From positions 82,200,120-82,264,119 of the forward strand of contig NC_083339.1 of the NCBI RefSeq assembly GCF_019175385.1: DNA of 64,000 nt. Reading direction: 5' to 3'. Positions 47,204-60,714 of this stretch are shown here, in pieces. The first letter of the stretch is position 1. The number at the start of each line of letters is the position of its first letter. Origin of the DNA: Lycium barbarum (taxonomy: Eukaryota; Streptophyta; Magnoliopsida; Solanales; Solanaceae). Under the pieces are notes generated by a model that was not told the origin of the DNA, made no database searches, and was given only the letters and a program-made list of their open reading frames with translations. The translations under genes and the position numbers were made by a program.

Positions 47204-50200
47204 TGTCACGACCCAACCCCGTGGGCCGCGACCCGTGCCCTAGGTGGGCACCTATACGTACCCGATACCCAGATTAGCAAATTAACAGAATAATAATATA
47301 ATAACATTAGTGAACACTGCAGAAATTAACAGAAAGGTAGGCTTGGCACACATAGGCCGAGAAGGCCGTCATAGAACAAAATACCCCAAACGTATGTACA
47401 GAACCCACACAGATATATCCACAGACCTCTACAGAACATAACACAGTCATAAGACGGGACAGGGCCCCGTCATACCCAGAATACTGTACACATCCAGATA
47501 GTAGTGTCAGACTGTACCAAAATATGGGCTCTGAAGAAGAGAGCGCCCCAAAATAGCAGTAATAGGATCCTAGACGTGTGGATCGGCAAACCTGTCGTCT
47601 GTACCTGCGCGGCATAAAAACGCAGCCCCCGAAGAAAGGGGGTCAGTACGAAATATGTACTGAATATGTAAAGCAGAATTACAGAAGCATAAACCATAAC
47701 AGATTCAGAAAACTGAGTAGAAAATCCTGAGTGTCAGATGCATATTTTCAAAACAGACAGAGCATGTACAAAATCATATGTCATATCATATCCGGCCCCA
47801 GCCATGGGGCTCGGCAGACAGAACGTGGTCACCTTCCCGACATCGGTGCCACAACAGATGGGAATCAGAAAAAGGGGCGTGGCCCCGTATCATAAAATGT
47901 CATATCAGAATGGCCATAACAGATCAGATCAGAACAGGCGGACATGGCACATCATACTCCACAGACCCATGTACGCGTATACCTGCCCCCTCACCTCGGG
48001 GCGCGGCGAACAATGCAGAAGATTACGCTTGACAACATATCCTGGCCCGGGCTCAGTGTGGGAAACGTTGGGACATCCACGAATAGAGTAGTGAGAAACT
48101 AATGCAATTTTAAAACGTCATAATTATCTTCAAAGACTCGACGAAGCGTATCGAAGACGAATAAATCAAATGGAATAAAACGGGATCAGAATAACACATT
48201 TCGTATGTCAAAATAAATTACGGAAGTATAGCTTTCCCGAAGTCATACCGGGTATCAAAATAATTCATTAGGCTTGATAGAATATATAAACCACATTCTT
48301 TAGATAATTTAAAGGTAGTCAACACATTTTCTTTCAAAAAAATTTGCTTAAAAAGGAAGCCTTAACTCATAAGGGCAAAATCGTAATTAGCGGGCCCGCC
48401 TCGGGACAAACAAGGCGGCGGGCTCAACTAGTGTTCTTTAACCATATGGAGTCACCTAAAAAGGTTCTACGGACATTCGGCGACGTTTCGAGTAGTTTGA
48501 AGCAAAGGTGCCTTATTTCAAGCAAAGGGCACCAAAGATGTTCAATTCCATTGAAGGAAAAACGGAAAATTTCCTTTGCGGATTCCGAGGGCCACGAGGT
48601 CCTTCGAGGCCCGGATCCGACCCTAACTCACTAAGGGCATGCCAAGGGAAGTAATAGGGTTGCTTTACATACCTTTCACGCTCCTAACGCCTTCCAAACG
48701 TCACTTCCCGTTTCGTCGAAAAACTGCAAATGGTCAAGTTTACCATTTGTAAGCCATAATTACCAAAGTCTCAATTTAATGCAAATTTGGCTACCGAAAT
48801 TTCGGCAGCACTTCCCCTATACATATAGCACCCCGAGAATTCAACTCGGCTATAATTCATCAACAACAACCCAAACAACCACAACAATAGCATCAATGAA
48901 CATTAAAAGTGCAAATATCCTTCAAGTAGCAATTTTCCTCACAAGTTAACATAATTATCAATTCAACCCAAATTTTCGAATTAACTTTATAATGTCACAC
49001 CCATTATCATCTAAGATCATCACCACATAACTTTAGAGACATATCATACCATTTCTCTTAGGATATACACTTGATATACAAGATATACACTTTTCCGCCA
49101 AAAGTATAACTTATGCAAAACATCAAATCCTTGGCATATGATTTCATAACAAGTTTCCAACTTCCAAATTCACCCATGAACATCATAATTCACAACCAAA
49201 CACTTCACTTCCTTAACGTCGGAAAAATCATACTAAAACGACATAGGTTTTTACCTTCCAATTCAATACCAACTTATATCATTCTAACTTCATTCACATC
49301 TCAAGCATTACAATTACACTCCAACACACTAAACAAACTTAATCCATTTTATTCTCAAGTCATATACACCACACGGCCAAATGCTATCTTTAGCCATTTA
49401 ATCAAATTTATTCCACTTTCATTCTCAACATGAATTCCATCACATTCACAACTAGAATACAACATAATTTCAATTCTTCATTAGCATATAATGCATGCAT
49501 ATACACGGCCATACATATATACTACATACCCACTTTGCAAACTTCTATTTCTTCATACAATCAACACATTTCCATAAACTACAACACAATCAAGACTTCA
49601 TAACACAAATAAAAGGTAGAAATTCTTACCTTTTCTTCAAGTTCCTTCACTTGGAGATGTGATCACCTTGATGAATCCAAAGCTCCCCACTCCAAACCAA
49701 CTACACCAAGATGCAAAGGGACCTTGAATGAGTAGGAAATCAACAAGATTTGAATTTTTGGGACAAGATTTTTGAGGGGTATTTTTCTCCACCTCACCCG
49801 AAACCCTCTCTTCTCTTTCTTATTTTTTTTTGCTTTGTTTGTTCTTGCTCTAATGGATGAATATGAAGACTTGGTCTTCTTATAATTAATTGTCACATGC
49901 CTAGCACATGACCACATTAATTTGGGCTTGGGCCAAGGCCTACTATGGCCGGCCACTTCAATGGATTGGGCTCCAATTCACTTAAATTTTTTTTGAGCCC
50001 AATAACTTATGGATCACATTTTGTAATTCCCGAAACTAATTTCCAAAATTCCAAAATTACCCTTGGCCTTGTCCCAAACTTTCATGATTCTATTCTTTCA
50101 TGCATAACTCCTATGTTCAACAAAACATCAAATTTGACCTCATATCTCAAAATTCCAATATTTATCAAATTTTTTCCAAACGTGTGAAAACACGGGATAT

Positions 50201-50204
50201 AACA
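47204..50204 (-). mobile_element. H: solo LTR, same broad family as A's LTR
   Basis: TGTCACGACCC to GGGATATAACA, 3001 bp, flanked by TATAC at 47199-47203 and 50205-50209. It shares the CCGAAATTTCGG palindrome block and the AATTCCCGAAACTAATTT and GGCCGGCCAC blocks with A's LTRs. Minus-strand signals: donor-like AAAGGTAAGAATTTC (GT at 49628-49629) and GGTATGTAAAGC (GT at 48671-48672), hairpin pair (47643-47663 plus CCCCC/GGGGG), third hairpin GACGGG/CCCGTC (47453-47471, perfect). Confidence 0.9.
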
Positions 50205-50209
50205 TATAC

Positions 50210-51840
50210 CTTGCCTTTCCATTTCACATTTGCCTCTATACTTTAGTCACATAGATCACGTCATATCTTTTATTCACTTCCTCGCTAGGCTTTACTCATT
50301 TTCATAACAATCATTATTATATTCACATTGTATCCCGTTCGTTATCAATCCTATAGCGTAACACTTCTTAACATTTTACCCTTTCTGGTCAATCTTATCC
50401 TTAATACCTTACAAGCTGTCTTATCAATACATTCATATTCGTCACAATTCTTTTTCCTCCTTACTCTTGTCTCAATCATACCATTACTCGTCGTAATTTA
50501 TCCCTACTTATCAGTTCACTCGATACCTCACTAAAACGTTCTGTTAATATTTGCCACCTTTTTCTAAATCATCCCTTAGTGTCACAAGCCCTTCCAAATT
50601 ATCCTAGCATTTCATCAACAACACATGAAACACATGATCTAAGACAGCCCACAAGTTTGAGTTTTCCTTCTACAAATTCCATCTCCAATTAGTTTGTTAA
50701 GAACTAATAAACTCAAGGACGTAAAGATATGATGAAATGTTACCTCAAGAACACAAGAACGCTCCAACTCGAAGATTACGTCACCATGAAGCATCCTCCA
50801 AAACAACCACAAGAAGAAGATCCAGAATCCGACAAGTACCACGAGACTTCTAATGCTTGATTCACATAGTTTACCTTCAGATTTGTTCTTGGGTCATAAA
50901 CGAACTATTTAGTTCATAAACTACTTGCTGTATGCTTTGCACTCTTCAAATAAAAGTGAAACTTAATTGCTGGACGTTTTTGCTCTTCAACATGAGCTTT
51001 TTCTAAGGTAAAATGTGGCTGGAAAGTATTCTGGTCCGTTCAAATGAATTCCAAACTTTGCTGCTCATATTTGCTTCTTCGAAATAAAATTTCCCAAATA
51101 AGAATGATGCCTCATACGGATGACATGGAGGGAATCTCTTAAAGCTTTAATCCAACATGATAAATTTACCATACCGATGTCGACCTCATAATTACTATTA
51201 TTATCAATTCAACCATTAACTTTATTTCTCAAAGTCAGATGTACTTGCAACTTAATCAAATCTTACCATTACTGTTGACATGACCTTTCAAGACTTTTTA
51301 CGAACTTATATCTCATTCTCTTTTTATTTCTTGGAAAAATTTGACAGAGTTTCCTCTGTATTTCTTACTATCCCAAAACCTGCACGCAGGAAATACCAAC
51401 AATGCCTCACAAGGCCAACATATACATATATATTATATCATATCATAGCCGCACAGGGCTCCCCATATCAATAACAGTATGAAAATGACGAACTTACCTC
51501 GTTTGTCCAACTCAAACTGTACCTGTTACACTTTCATGTTTATTTTTCCTCTATCAATCCTTAACTGCAGGTTTCAATCATACCTGCAACATTCACACTA
51601 TATCTGACATATATTCTGCTTACTGTTACTGATTCCTTCAGCTTCTTCTGTGCGCACCTTATAACTGAACTTATCAACAATAGATATACATTCAATCCGT
51701 TTTCTCACTATACTTACAATAACTTACCTTGATGATGGTCAGTCTGCCGTTCTGTATATATACAAATTCTGATAACGTAACCTCAATGAAATATCCTAAC
51801 TCTGTAACTCCTAGTAGCATTATTTACCTTCTGTTGTCGA
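50210..51840 (-). other. D interior, piece 4 (non-coding)
   Basis: No gag or pol. The stretch near 51320-51470 (AAAAATTTGACAGAGTTTCC, then AAATACCAACAA) resembles A's LTR around 12608-12690 and may be an older LTR remnant. Confidence 0.55.
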
Positions 51841-52037
51841 CACCACTCTTCTGCTGAAATCAAAGGTTAGTATATAAGGGATATCATTTCCTATCTCTTG
51901 GCTCTATCGCACGATCTAGAGTAAGAAGGAAAGTAACATCCTAAATGTCCTGTAGCTTCCTGTTTATAGATGTGGTGCATAACACACCGATAAACAAGAC
52001 TCTACTAGACACGGTCTGTAGACACTTCGAGGATGAA
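51841..52037 (-). promoter_or_regulatory. Conserved leader of D
   Basis: On the minus strand it carries the AGAGTCTTGTTTAT and CTCTAGATCGTGCGATAGAG blocks seen in E, B and L. Just beyond is CTAACCTTTGATTTCAG (near 51854-51870), acceptor-like with a branch-point-like CTAAC. The leader has survived although no gene follows. Confidence 0.6.
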
Positions 52038-52039
52038 CT

Positions 52040-52051
52040 GCTCTGATACCA
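52040..52051 (-). other. Primer-binding site of D
   Basis: The minus strand reads TGGTATCAGAGC, a full match to the initiator tRNA-Met complement, 4 bases from the LTR. Confidence 0.9.
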
Positions 52052-52055
52052 CTTC

Positions 52056-54795
52056 TGTCACGACCCAACCCCATGGGCCATGACTAGTGCCCGAGCTGGA
52101 CACTCATATATGTCCCTGTTAGGTATAGTCAAACCGAATCTATGAAACAATATGGAAACTTGCATAAGAACTCCAAAGGTTCATAACGTCATCATATATA
52201 TACATACTCGGATAACCTGTCTCCTGAGGAGTCACAACTAATCAAAACATAATATGATACGCAAGCCGACAAGGCTGCCACTACATAACAATCTCCATAG
52301 CACATCGTATAGACACAACTGAACAAACTTATACACAACCCACACATATGTCTACAGACCTCTAAGAGTATCGATAGTAAAATATGATGGGATAGGGCCC
52401 CGCCGTACCGCTGGATAAACATATATATACATCAAAAGATCTATACCAAAAGTCTAGGCTCCGGAACAATGGAGCTCTCCAAGACAGCTGAGTGGAAATC
52501 CTAAAATGGAGGATCACGAAATCGAGTATCTGTACCTACGGGCATGAAATATAGCCCCCCCGGAGAAAGGGGGTCAGTACGAGATATGTACTGAGTATAT
52601 AAAGCATGAAATACAATAAAGAGGATCATGACTGAAATAGGGATCACAGAGACAAGTATGACGTTCAAAATACCAATACACTTGACTTATGAAATGTAAA
52701 TCATACATATCAATATCGTGTATCATACCCGACCCATTATGGGACTCGGTGAACAAAGTCATCATATACCATCATTGGCGCCATAGTCGCATCATCATAT
52801 CATCATATCATCACATCATCATATCATCATATATATATATATATATATATCGTACCCGGCCCTCTAGTGAGGGACTCGGTGAACAATGCAGTGAAACTGT
52901 GCACGAAAACATACCTGGCCCGGGACTCGGTGAAAGATATATTGAGGCATGCACGAGAAGAGTAGTGAGCAACCATATGCAAACTAAATTATATTTGAGA
53001 CTCAATATAATATTCAAACGAACTATCATTTGGAAATCAATACAATAATCACATCAAGTACCCTTCGAATGTCACTATGGAATATATCAAATAGAACTTC
53101 AAAAATCATAGATACGTATCAAGACACAATGAAATAGCTTCTGGAAATCAAGAACATTAGCCATCCCAGTGGCTCTAAGAGTAGGAGCTTCTTTGGAGTC
53201 ATATATACGTCGTCTGTTTGTTTCATAATGATCATGCCAAAAAGAAGGAAGGGTTAGCTTCACATACCTTGTCCGCTTCTTAAGCTAATCCAAACCTAAG
53301 TCTCGGGCTTCCCAAGATCTACAACAATGTCAGTAACTACCAAACATTAGCTAAAGGTACTTAGGAAACCAACCCTAAGCTAGCACGTCATTTATAGAAA
53401 TTCGGACAGCATTTCCCCTGAAAACTTAACAATCCTCGAGATTCCAATTTAGCCAAACATCAATCAAAATACCAACAACAACAACACCAACAAGTTCATA
53501 TCAAACTAGAATTAAATCCATTCTTAAATCACTTCCAAAACAGCCAAATATACATTCGTATACCAATGCTTGTATACACTTCTTTATTTTCGTATATCTA
53601 TAGTATAACAACAAACACAACAACAAAAATAACAACAACAACTACAGCCAATCCCACGATATTCCAGCCAACAAAACAATTCATACCAACCACCAAACAG
53701 CCCCAAAATATTGTCACAAAACAGCCACGAAAATTATATAAAAACAGCCCGGTATACGCTTTGTATATGATATCTTCATACACTTTATTCTCCCAAATTC
53801 AAGAAGAACAACTTGTCAACAACATCAACAATTATTATACATCATAACTCAGCTAATTCCATCCATTTAATCCAACTAAAATAGCCCCCGATCCATAAAT
53901 CTCAACAAAACAACAAACGAATTTATAACGCTATTTTCTCCGTTCTAATTCGTTAAAACTCTAAATAAACTTATTAACAATGAAAAAGGGACCTTAACCT
54001 TACCTTAAGTATGCAGCAACCACGTCTACACTCTTCTTCTTGGCTGATATTTAGCTCAAATTGAAGGCAACACAACGTACAACACTTTTCTCTTCATGAG
54101 CTTCGGGATTCGGGGCTCAGATTGTGATCAAAATTTGGTTTCTCTCTCTAAAATATCTCTTTCCTCTCTCTAGAATTTTATGGATTTTTTTGGTATAAAG
54201 ATGAGGAAGATAAGCTGAAAATTTCCTTAAATAGCAAGGGAAATGGGCCTGACCCGACTTGGAATCGGGTTGGGCCCATTTAACTGCCCAGCTTGACCTT
54301 TCTGCCTTAAAACGTCCATAACTCTTTATCCCGATGTCACATACAGGCCCACGACCTATGGTTGGAAAGGTATTTCAATTATCTACAACTTTAATTTTAG
54401 GAGTTTTCCCAAATTCCCAAATAATGATGGAGTTATGGCCTCCCGAAGTCAGATCACCCGAAAACGTAACTTGAAAACATCTTTTTGGAGGGCTTACACT
54501 TAGATTTGGCTCAAGGGTCCTTCTTGAGTTGTGTTTAACTTCACATATATTGTCCATATAACTTATCATATGTCCTTTCTAAAAATCCCATCATGTGGGC
54601 CCCATGTCAGCTTAAGGTTACGAGGGCTATATGTCTTTTAACGTATTATTCCAATCATATTGTACGAATTCAAAATATCATACTCATGCTACTACAGTAG
54701 AATTTCATTCTTTATACTTGTGATATTTGCTCCTCCTCGAGCTCACATTAAGCCGTCTGTAGCCTTAGTAACACGAAATTTTCTGGGGTGTAACA
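52056..54795 (-). mobile_element. D 5' LTR
   Basis: Same boundaries as the 3' copy. The hairpin pair lies at about 52555-52600. It contains an (ATC)n/(AT)n tract (52788-52850). Small indels distinguish it from the 3' LTR, including the absence of the duplication at 25893-25950. Confidence 0.9.
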
Positions 54796-54800
54796 CCAGC

Positions 54801-55388
54801 GGTCTAGGCCAAGATACACATGGCCGCCCCAACAGCCAACACGCCGCCATAGCGGTACCGCTAGGACGGTACTGGTGCAGCCAATGCGGGCACCAAGTAC
54901 CATAATCAACTAGATTTTTCTAAGTCTCAATCGAAATCCTGAACCAATCTCGATTACATCTGCTCACAAACCACATACATAGACCCATACAAAAATATGC
55001 TACGAACGCGCTTGTGGCCTCGAAATTCCAAACAGAGGTCTCGTTGACTGACTCAACCTCCGATGCCTTAATTCCAATATCCCAACCCAAGTCCCAAAAT
55101 GCATCCGAGTGCATTGGGAACCAAACCAAAGCTACATACACTAGTTATAAACGACCATCCAGACCTCTCGGAATCGATGGTATTTCGAAAAAGGTTCGTT
55201 TACCCAAAAATCAATCTTGGGTCAACTCTTTTTCACTTTAAGCCTATTTTTCACAAAAGTTGCTCAAATCTGGGCTAGACACCTCGAGAAGCGTGCCAAC
55301 GGTCCTCTCGGATTAAAAGTGAGCTAATCAATGCTCGAAAAAAGGCAAAATTGTTGGAAAGACTATAACGACCAAATGGGTCGTTACA
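54801..55388 (-). mobile_element. C 3' LTR, part 3
   Basis: Resumes C's LTR after D and ends CCAAATGGGTCGTTACA, whose minus-strand reading starts TGTAACGACCC. No coding sequence. Confidence 0.75.
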
Positions 55389-58300
55389 TTAGATACCAAT
55401 TGAACCATCGCTCATCATCGACCAAATAAGAGAAAAGAGCGAGAAAATACCTGAATCAGTAAACAACTAGGGATATCGACTATGCATGTCGGACTAGGTC
55501 TGCAGAGTAGCCTCTTCAACTAGATGGTGCTTCCATTGCACCTTCACAGAAGCAATCTCCTTTGACCTCAACTTTCGAACCTGCCTATCCAAGATCGCGA
55601 TACCTCCTCATAAGTCAAATTCCTATCAAGTAATATAGAATCCCAACGAAAAATGTAAGTACCGTCGGTATGGTACTTCTTCAGCTTCAAAATATGAATA
55701 ACTGGATGAACTCCCGCCAAGCCTGGCGGCAATGCCAACTCATAAGCCACATCGCCCACATGAGCAACAATCTCAAATGGACCAATATACCTGAGGCTCA
55801 ACTTGCCCCTCTTACTAAACATCATAACATCCTTCATGGGTGAAACCTTCAATAGAACCTGATCACCAACAGCAAACTCCAAATCCCGGACCTTCTGGTC
55901 CGTATATATCTTTTGTCGACTCTGAGCTGCCAAAAGCTTGGCCTGAATAACTCTCACTCTATCAACGGAATTTCTCAACAGATCTGTACTCTAAGGTCGA
56001 GCCTCGAACCCATCAAACCAGCCAACCGGAGATCTGCATCTCCTACCATACAAAGCCTCAAAAGGCGCCATACCAATACTCGAATGATAACTGTTATTGT
56101 ACGCAAATTCTACCAATGGTATGTGCTGATCCCAATGACCACCAAAATCAATAACACACGCTCTCAACAAGTCCTCGAGCACCTAACCACTCAGACTTGC
56201 CATCGGTCTGGGGATGAAAAGTTATACTGGGATCCAATCGGGTACCCAACTACTCATGAAACGCCCTAAAAAATCGGGAAGTGAAGACAGTACCCCGATC
56301 GGACACCACGGAAATAGGAACCCCATGTAATCTCATAATGTGCCGAATGTACAACTTGGCTAACCTCTCCACGGTATAGAAAACCTAAAATGGAACAAAG
56401 TGAGTGGACTTAGTCAACCGATCAACTATCAACCAAATAGAGTCAAACTTGTCCAAGGTATTCAGAAGACCCATAACAAAATCCATGGTAATCCTCTCCT
56501 ACTTCCACTCGAGAATGGTCATTCTCTTAAGTACACCACCGGGTCGCTGGTGCTCGTACTTTACCTGCTGACAATTATCAGACTTAGTCACGAAATCAAC
56601 TATATCTCTCTTCATCCGACGCCACCAATAGTGCTGTCTCAAATCACGGTACATCTTAGTCGCCCTCGAATCAATGGAATTGCGAGAACTATGAGCCTCA
56701 GTCAAGATCAACTGACTCAAATCACCAACACGAGGAACGCACACATGTCCCTTAATTTTCAGAATGCCCTAAAAATCAATCACGACCTCCTTGGCCTCAC
56801 CTTTCAAAGCTCTATCTCGAATCTTGCTCGACCGAGCATCCTCAAACTGATGAGTCCTGATCTGATCCAATAAAGACGACCATGCCTCTATACAAGCCAA
56901 AATCCTGCCTAGGGTAGAAATATCAAGGCGAATAAAATTGTTGGCCAGAGTCTGAACCTCCATGGCCAACAAACGCTCGAAAAAAATCAGTCGAGCTAAA
57001 CTCCCCATGCTCACTGCCTTGCGACTCAAGGCATCAACCCCTACATTGGCCTTCCCGGGATGATATAACATAGAGATGTCATAGTCCTTCAGGATCCCCA
57101 TCCATCGGCGCTTCTTGGAATTAAGATCTCTATGGGTAAACACATGTTGAAGACTACGGTGATCGGTAAAAACCTCACAATGATCACCATACAAATAGTG
57201 CCTCAAAATCTTCAAAGTGAAGACCACGGCCAACAACTCCAAATCATGGGTAGGGTAATTCTTCTCATGAATCTTCAACTGACGGGAAGCATAAGCTATC
57301 ACCCTACCCTTCTGCATCAACACAACACCTACACCCATACGGGATGTATCACAATATACCGTGAAATTCTTACCCTCCACGGGTAATGCTATGATCGGGG
57401 CTGTAGTCAAAAGAAGCTTGAGCTTCTGAAAGCTCTCATCACAATTATCTGACTAGTGAAAGGGAACATCCTTCTGAGTCAATCTGGTAAAAGATGAAGC
57501 AATAGCAGCAAAACCCTTCACGAAGCGACGGTAATAGCTGGCCAAACTTACAAAACTATGAATCTCAGTAACAGTAGTGGGCCTCGCCTAACCCCTCACG
57601 GCCTCCATCTTCTATAGGTCAACCATAACCATATCCTTAGACACAACATGTCCCAAGAATGCTATAGACTCCAACCAGAAATCACACTTTGAAAACTTGG
57701 CAAACAAGCCATGCTTCTTCAATAACCCAACAACAGAACAAAGATGGCTCTCATGCTCCTCTCTATTCTTGGAATACACTAAGATATCATCAACAAACAC
57801 AATCACAAAGGAATCAAGGAATGGCCTAAAGATGCCATTCATCAAAGTCATAAATATAGCTGGGGCATTGGTAAGCCCAAAAGAAATCACTAGAAACTCA
57901 TAGTGGCCATATCTTGTCTGAAATGTTGTCTTCGGAATATCCTCCACCCTAATCTTTAACTGGTGATAGCCTGAATGCAAATCAATCTTTGAAAACACCG
58001 AAACACCGTGAAGTTGGTCCAATAAATCATCAATATGAGGCATAGGGAAATTTGCCCAAATAGTAACCTTGTTCAGCTGTCGATAATCAATGCACATCAT
58101 CATGGTCCGATCTTTCTTCTTCATAGAAAACACAGGAGCACCTTAAGTGGAGACACTCGGTCTAATAAACCCCTTGCTCATTAAATCCTGTAACTGCTCT
58201 TTAACCTCTCTCAACTCAACAGGTGCCATCCAATATGCCGGAACAGAAATAGGGCGAGTGCCCGGGTCCAAATCAATACGAAAATTAATGTCGCGATCGG

Positions 58301-58835
58301 GTGGCATACCCGATAGATCCGATGGGAATACCTCTGCGAGCGCGCTCACTATAAGGACAGAATCAAGAGGTGGAGATACAACAGTCATATCACAAATATG
58401 AGCCAAATAAGCGAAACACCCCTTACTTACTAATTTCTTCGCCCAAAGGAAGGAAATGTTCTTCTTCGGAGCAGGACTAGGAGTACCCCTCCACTCAAGC
58501 CTAGGAATGCCCAACATAGCTAAAGTAACTATATTGGCATGACAGTCCAAGATCACGTGATAAGAAGAAAGCCAGGACATCCCCAAAATAATATCAAAGT
58601 CCACCATATCGAGAATCATCAAATCTACCCAAGTGTCATACCCTATAAAAGTAACCAAACAAGACCGGTAGACTTGATCAACAATTACAAAATCTCTGAT
58701 CGGAGTAGACACATGAACAGGTATATCTATGCCATCACAGGGCATATCCCACCCAACGGCATGAAATGCAAATACATACGAATAGGTGGATCTAGGATCA
58801 AATAATACAGATGCTACTGTATGACGGATAGAAAT
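55389..58835 (-). pseudogene. pol of C: protease to chromodomain, heavily broken
   Basis: Protease: LFDPRSTYSY (Gly of the active site replaced by Arg) and [40 protein letters not shown], catalytic FVDDI (57786-57797). RNase [25 protein letters not shown]. Integrase: NSIDSRATKMYRDL zinc site (His lost), ITMDF, VVSDRGTVF and HPQTDGKSE. C-terminal: KVSPMKDVM, YIGPFEIV and, in another frame, DRQVRKLRSKE and VKVQWKHH. Stops and frameshifts are numerous. The chromodomain reading runs on to a TAA at the LTR edge, leaving no visible polypurine tract. Confidence 0.88.
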
Positions 58836-60714
58836 TGTTACACCTCGGAAAAGTCCCCGTACATGTACAAGGAATAGACCAACGAAGGGTGTGAGTGTGT
58901 GGTATTTTACTAAGTAAGGGGTGATGATTCATGAATTTTTGGTAATAAGAAAGTGGTAGAATTTTATCCAGCCCAGTGGTCGTAAAGTGATTTACCGCCC
59001 GTAAAGTGATTTACGGACTGTAAATCACCATCGTCCTCCAGCCTTCCAAAATCTCAACTTTCTGTGAAGTGTGGAAATCGTTAAATACGACTTGGTATAC
59101 GGCCCATAAACTGGTTTACGGACCGTAAACCTCGATCGTAAACTACCATGATCACTAGCCAACCTTTCTCTTTTGGACATGCTTAAATACGACCACACTA
59201 TACGGTCCGTAAACTGGTTTACGGTCCGTAAACTGTGGTTTACGACCACTGTTCACCCCGACAATTGTTCATTAAAAAACAGATTTTGAGTTATTAAAAA
59301 GGGATCCAAGCCTCATTTTATTTCATTACTCATCCATACCATTCAAGAACACTCTAGAACTCTCTCAACACTTCATCCCTAGAAATTCGAGTGAATCAAA
59401 GGAAAACTAAGATCATCAACACCAAATCCAAGCAACAAAGTGTATGAAACCTAGTTGGAGGTCATCTTCTTCAAGAAATTCCAAAAGAGGTGAAGAAGGG
59501 TTTTAGTGCTAGAGGAGTATTCCCATTCAAAGCTTGTTCAACCATCATCTAAGGTAAGTTTCATGACTTTATCATGTTGTTTAAAGCATTAGAAGACTAA
59601 GACACTTGAATTGTGGTAAGACATAGAAAAAGGACCATTACTGAGTGAATAGTGTCACTATGGAATGATAGTTGAATGGAATCATGAAAGTTGATATGTT
59701 ATGATTACAAATACGTTATAAATGACGGATAGGCCATGGAATAGGTGTGAAGTAAGCAAAATTACGATGATAAGCAAAAAAACCATTAAATGTGGAGAAA
59801 TTGGAGGAAGGTGGTGGATTTTGCTTAAGGTATATGAATGATGATTGTTGCTTGCAATATTATGAGTGTTGTTGTAAATGTTTAGGAGTTGGAATAGAAC
59901 GGGGAAAAAGGTAGTAGAAACAAAGGAAATGTCGCTTAATTTTCTTTAGAGATAACGATGCGTTTTTATAGTCGGTTAACTAATGTTAAAACGATTCTCT
60001 CGTGAAGGTAACATCGTGACTTCGAAGGAAGACAAGTGAGCGATAACGTAGCTAAACAACAAAGGTATGTGAGGCTAGTCCTTTCTTTCCAATGGAATGA
60101 ATCCTATGGTATAAGTTCTTTCCTCTTCATGACTTCATGTATCCCGAGAAGCTAAAAGCCTATATTCCTATATATTGATATAAGATAAGAGATAGGATAT
60201 GATGATGTCATATTGACAATGATGTCCTGGATTGCTTACACTCACCTTATGTAATATTTCCTTCAAGGTGAGGCACAATGTCAATAATTGCTCCATAATG
60301 AAATCGGGGGATCACGTCCTTACGTCACCCCGATAGAGTATGTATGATCTTGAGCCTTATGCATGTATTATGTTAAGAGAAGCATATTGTGATAATCATA
60401 TTATTATAATTATTTTATAATGAGCATTTCATGATTGCATCACACGGCGCCTAGTTGGCCGGGCAGTCACCGCTACGGCGGGCAGCTATACGGATACACC
60501 ACGACCTTCGAGCGTGGGCAGACACCACTAGTGGGCGGCATGAGATGGTACCCCGGACGCGGGAGGCCTGGACGCGGGCTTGTATTATTGATTATCACAC
60601 CGTTCCGGTAAGGACGGGCAGCTTGCATGTCATGCATACATGATTTGATGATGAGTATGAGTAAGACAGCCTGTATCACTTCTTTCATGATTATCATTCA
60701 GAATCAGATGTTCA
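58836..60714 (+). mobile_element. I: 3'-truncated LTR, E-related, inside C
   Basis: Starts TGTTACACCTCGGAAAA like E, has the TTTACGG/CCGTAAA cluster (58975-59245), a consensus donor-like CTAAGGTAAGTTTC (GT at 59554) and AAAGGTATGTGAGGC (GT at 60065). It stops before the hairpin pair. The left junction is sharp in C's protease. The right junction with gag (about 60700-60720) lacks an LTR end and a matching GAAAT duplication, and C's zinc-knuckle region is missing, so a deletion removed both. Confidence 0.7.
58975..59245. repeat. Palindrome cluster in I
   Basis: At least three TTTACGG..CCGTAAA palindromes (for example near 59112-59128 and 59215-59232) with GTCGTAAA half-sites, as in E. Confidence 0.75.

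Larger units (their letters stand above)
25682..54795 (-). mobile_element. D: non-coding large retrotransposon derivative with two LTRs, carrying E, F(G) and H
   Basis: LTRs at 25682-28457 and 52056-54795; target duplication CCAGC at 25677-25681 and 54796-54800. Minus-strand order: 5' LTR, initiator tRNA-Met primer site (52041-52051), leader, about 4.8 kb of interior in four pieces, polypurine tract (28460-28472), 3' LTR. I find no gag or pol motif in any interior piece. It is a LARD-type element that would need all proteins in trans. Confidence 0.85.

Noticed and set aside
51320..51470. A further nested element in D interior
   Set aside because: Weak resemblance to A's LTR but no boundaries or duplication, so it is kept only as a note under D's interior.
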